Shown: positions 5,786 to 7,279 of the stretch, in pieces
Position numbering within the stretch: position 1 is the stretch's first letter
How the letters are laid out: each line of letters starts with the position of its first letter
NCBI GenBank assembly: GCA_029250305.1
Contig: JAQXFM010000164.1
Span: forward strand, 1 to 7,279
Reading direction: 5' to 3'
DNA: 7,279 bases
From: Candidatus Poseidoniaceae archaeon
GTDB lineage: Archaea > Thermoplasmatota > Poseidoniia > Poseidoniales > Poseidoniaceae
The notes under the pieces: model-generated
What the model saw: only the letters and a program-made list of their open reading frames with translations
The model's database searches: none
Told to the model about the DNA's origin: nothing
Program-made: the position numbers and the translations under genes

Positions 5786-7279
5786 ATGACCCGTCGTTTA
5801 TTTGGAACCGATGGAATTCGTGGCAAAGTGATTGACGCATCCTCTGATGAAGAAGCATCGATCAATGCTCTTCACAATCAAAGGGTCATCAGCACAACCC
5901 TCCTTCGCATCGTTGGCGAAGCACTCGGGCGCACCATGGATCAATTACCAGGCAAGGGCACAAAGGCAGTGATTGGGTGGGATGACCGCCCAAAGAACAC
6001 AGAATTGGTCGCAGCACTCACGCTTGGACTTCGGCTTACAGGATGCACGGTTGTTCATGTTGGGCTATGCGCAACGCCTGCCCTCCATCGCGCCACCCTC
6101 CGTCACCAAGCACGAATTGGTTGCATGGTCACAGCCAGTCACAACCCAGTATCGGATTCAGGATTGAAGGTGTTTGATTCGCTCGGTTACAAAACCAATC
6201 CACAGTACGAAGATTTTGTTTCGAACATAGCGGATGCTCTGGCCTCAGAAGAGCGAGAGATTGACGCCATCGATCGCGCAGAATTATCTCAACCAAGCAC
6301 ACCCTATGACGACTCGATGAGCGCAGCAAACCACCACCCTTCATGGCTCTCAGAGCGGTATGCCCATTTCCAATTTCTGACCGGAGCTGCAGGAATCAAA
6401 GGGGCAAATGTGGCCCGTCCGTTCGTCATTGATTCATCGAAGGGTGCCGCTCATACATGGTTGGCCAATTGGCTGTCTGAGCAAGGCCTCGAAAGCATCG
6501 AGGTAAGCGCTGAGGCACCTGCTCTCAACCGCAATTGTGGCGCAGGTGATTTTTCCCCAACCCAAACATGGACCTTTGAACAGGCATCAACCTCTCCACA
6601 CATGTTGCTGCGAAACCTCACGCCTTCACCCCCGGGTACATTGGTCGGTGCCGCACTCGATGGTGACGGCGATCGATGCCTTGTCCTCCAAGCAACCCGA
6701 GATGGGTTCATGGTCGTTGATGGAGATGCGATTGGGGATACTATCTTGTCCACCGCTGCACTTTATTCGAAGGCTCCATGGCATCTTGCTGCGAGCATTG
6801 AATCAGATCTTTCACTGCTCGCCACCGCCGGCCGTTTGCCTGCACCGGTTGAGACATCGGAGACCGCTGTTGGCGACCGTTGGCTGTCGAAAGCACTTGG
6901 CGATGCGCTCCCAAATTCTGAAACTCCTCCGCGATCGATTGGGGTCGAGGATTCGGGCCACATTGTGATGCCAACCCCCCTCCCCGGAAAAACTGGTGAT
7001 TGGGCCTTGGTTGGTGATGGTGCAGCGACGCTTGTTGCTTACCTGCTTGCCTTCTCAAATCAGCACGCGGCTCATCACATGAAGCGAGGTTGGAAGCAAC
7101 GCCGCTCTGTGAGCGGCGTGGACCGAACTCTTTGGAGCGGTCAAAACCAACTTGCGGACCAAGTTGAGTCAACTGCAAAGGCTTTCTTTGAGCAGCAAGG
7201 GACTGTTGAGCAATGGAATCGTCACGGTCTTGAAGGTGAATCAAACCTCATGCTGATCTCATTTGAAATCGATGGACAC
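5786..7279 (+). CDS. Phosphoglucosamine/phosphomannomutase family protein (GlmM-like), partial (C-terminus beyond right edge)
   Basis: The frame is open from ATG 5786 to the window edge (498 codons). It belongs to the alpha-D-phosphohexomutase superfamily, which moves phosphate between C6 and C1 of a hexose via a phosphoserine. The N-terminus has RLFGTDGIRG (residues 4-13), WDDRP follows near 70, and the phosphoserine motif TASHNP places the catalytic serine at S118. The metal loop DGDGDR is at 292-297 (Asp 292, 294, 296), and the sugar-binding loop reads GVEDSGH at 386-392. The GTDGIRG opening and the adjacent acetyltransferase favour GlcN-6-P as substrate, but phosphomannomutase activity cannot be excluded. 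The C-terminal phosphate-binding domain is missing from the window. The motifs are spaced more widely than in ordinary GlmM (about 450 residues), with apparent insertions near 155-215 and 300-380. It starts 5 nt after the acyltransferase stop, so the two are surely co-transcribed. Confidence 0.9.
   Translation, partial: MTRRLFGTDGIRGKVIDASSDEEASINALHNQRVISTTLLRIVGEALGRTMDQLPGKGTKAVIGWDDRPKNTELVAALTLGLRLTGCTVVHVGLCATPALHRATLRHQARIGCMVTASHNPVSDSGLKVFDSLGYKTNPQYEDFVSNIADALASEEREIDAIDRAELSQPSTPYDDSMSAANHHPSWLSERYAHFQFLTGAAGIKGANVARPFVIDSSKGAAHTWLANWLSEQGLESIEVSAEAPALNRNCGAGDFSPTQTWTFEQASTSPHMLLRNLTPSPPGTLVGAALDGDGDRCLVLQATRDGFMVVDGDAIGDTILSTAALYSKAPWHLAASIESDLSLLATAGRLPAPVETSETAVGDRWLSKALGDALPNSETPPRSIGVEDSGHIVMPTPLPGKTGDWALVGDGAATLVAYLLAFSNQHAAHHMKRGWKQRRSVSGVDRTLWSGQNQLADQVESTAKAFFEQQGTVEQWNRHGLEGESNLMLISFEIDGH

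Noticed and set aside
6741..7244. Minus-strand open frame of 167 codons
   Set aside because: It is antisense to the mutase, and its Gln/Arg/Ser-rich translation is typical of a shadow frame.
1..7279. Search for CRISPR repeats, tRNA, IS ends, toxin-antitoxin or defence genes
   Set aside because: No repeat-spacer pattern, cloverleaf, transposase motif or recognised defence domain was seen by eye; the content is mainly housekeeping genes.

Overview
The window looks like chromosomal DNA from a mesophilic archaeon, most likely a marine euryarchaeon of the Poseidoniales (Marine Group II) type. The archaeal assignment rests on gene content: a PriL-type primase large subunit with four iron-sulfur cysteines, a DUF373 membrane protein, a DUF115/MptE-like protein, a small winged-helix protein behind a TATA-like box, and little Shine-Dalgarno signal at the starts. 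The lineage below domain level is inference. Coding density is high. I see no tRNA, rRNA, CRISPR array, insertion sequence or phage gene.

Layout. Bases 1-304 (minus) hold the N-terminal part of an MptE/DUF115-like pterin diphosphokinase, cut by the left edge. Divergent from it is priL (372-1616). A short gap with hairpin potential follows, then the DUF373 membrane protein (1703-2824). Its stop codon directly abuts the stop of a convergent CBS-domain gene (2825-3385, minus). The CBS gene diverges across an AT-rich promoter-like stretch from a zinc-ribbon protein (3467-3868), which is followed on the same strand by a protein of unknown function (3906-4715).

The right third looks like one transcription unit. 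It runs from a winged-helix protein (4776-5036) to a stand-alone left-handed beta-helix acyltransferase of the GlmU C-terminal type (5079-5780), and 5 nt later to a phosphoglucosamine/phosphomannomutase (from 5786, cut by the right edge). The last two would give consecutive steps toward UDP-GlcNAc: GlcN-6-P to GlcN-1-P (mutase), then N-acetylation to GlcNAc-1-P. The uridylyltransferase step is not in the window.

I do not see a clear new multi-gene system. The points most worth a second look are the winged-helix/sugar-phosphate cluster, the long mutase, the basic N-terminal tail on the CBS protein, the unknown 269-residue protein paired with a zinc-ribbon protein, and the two compact divergent promoter regions.
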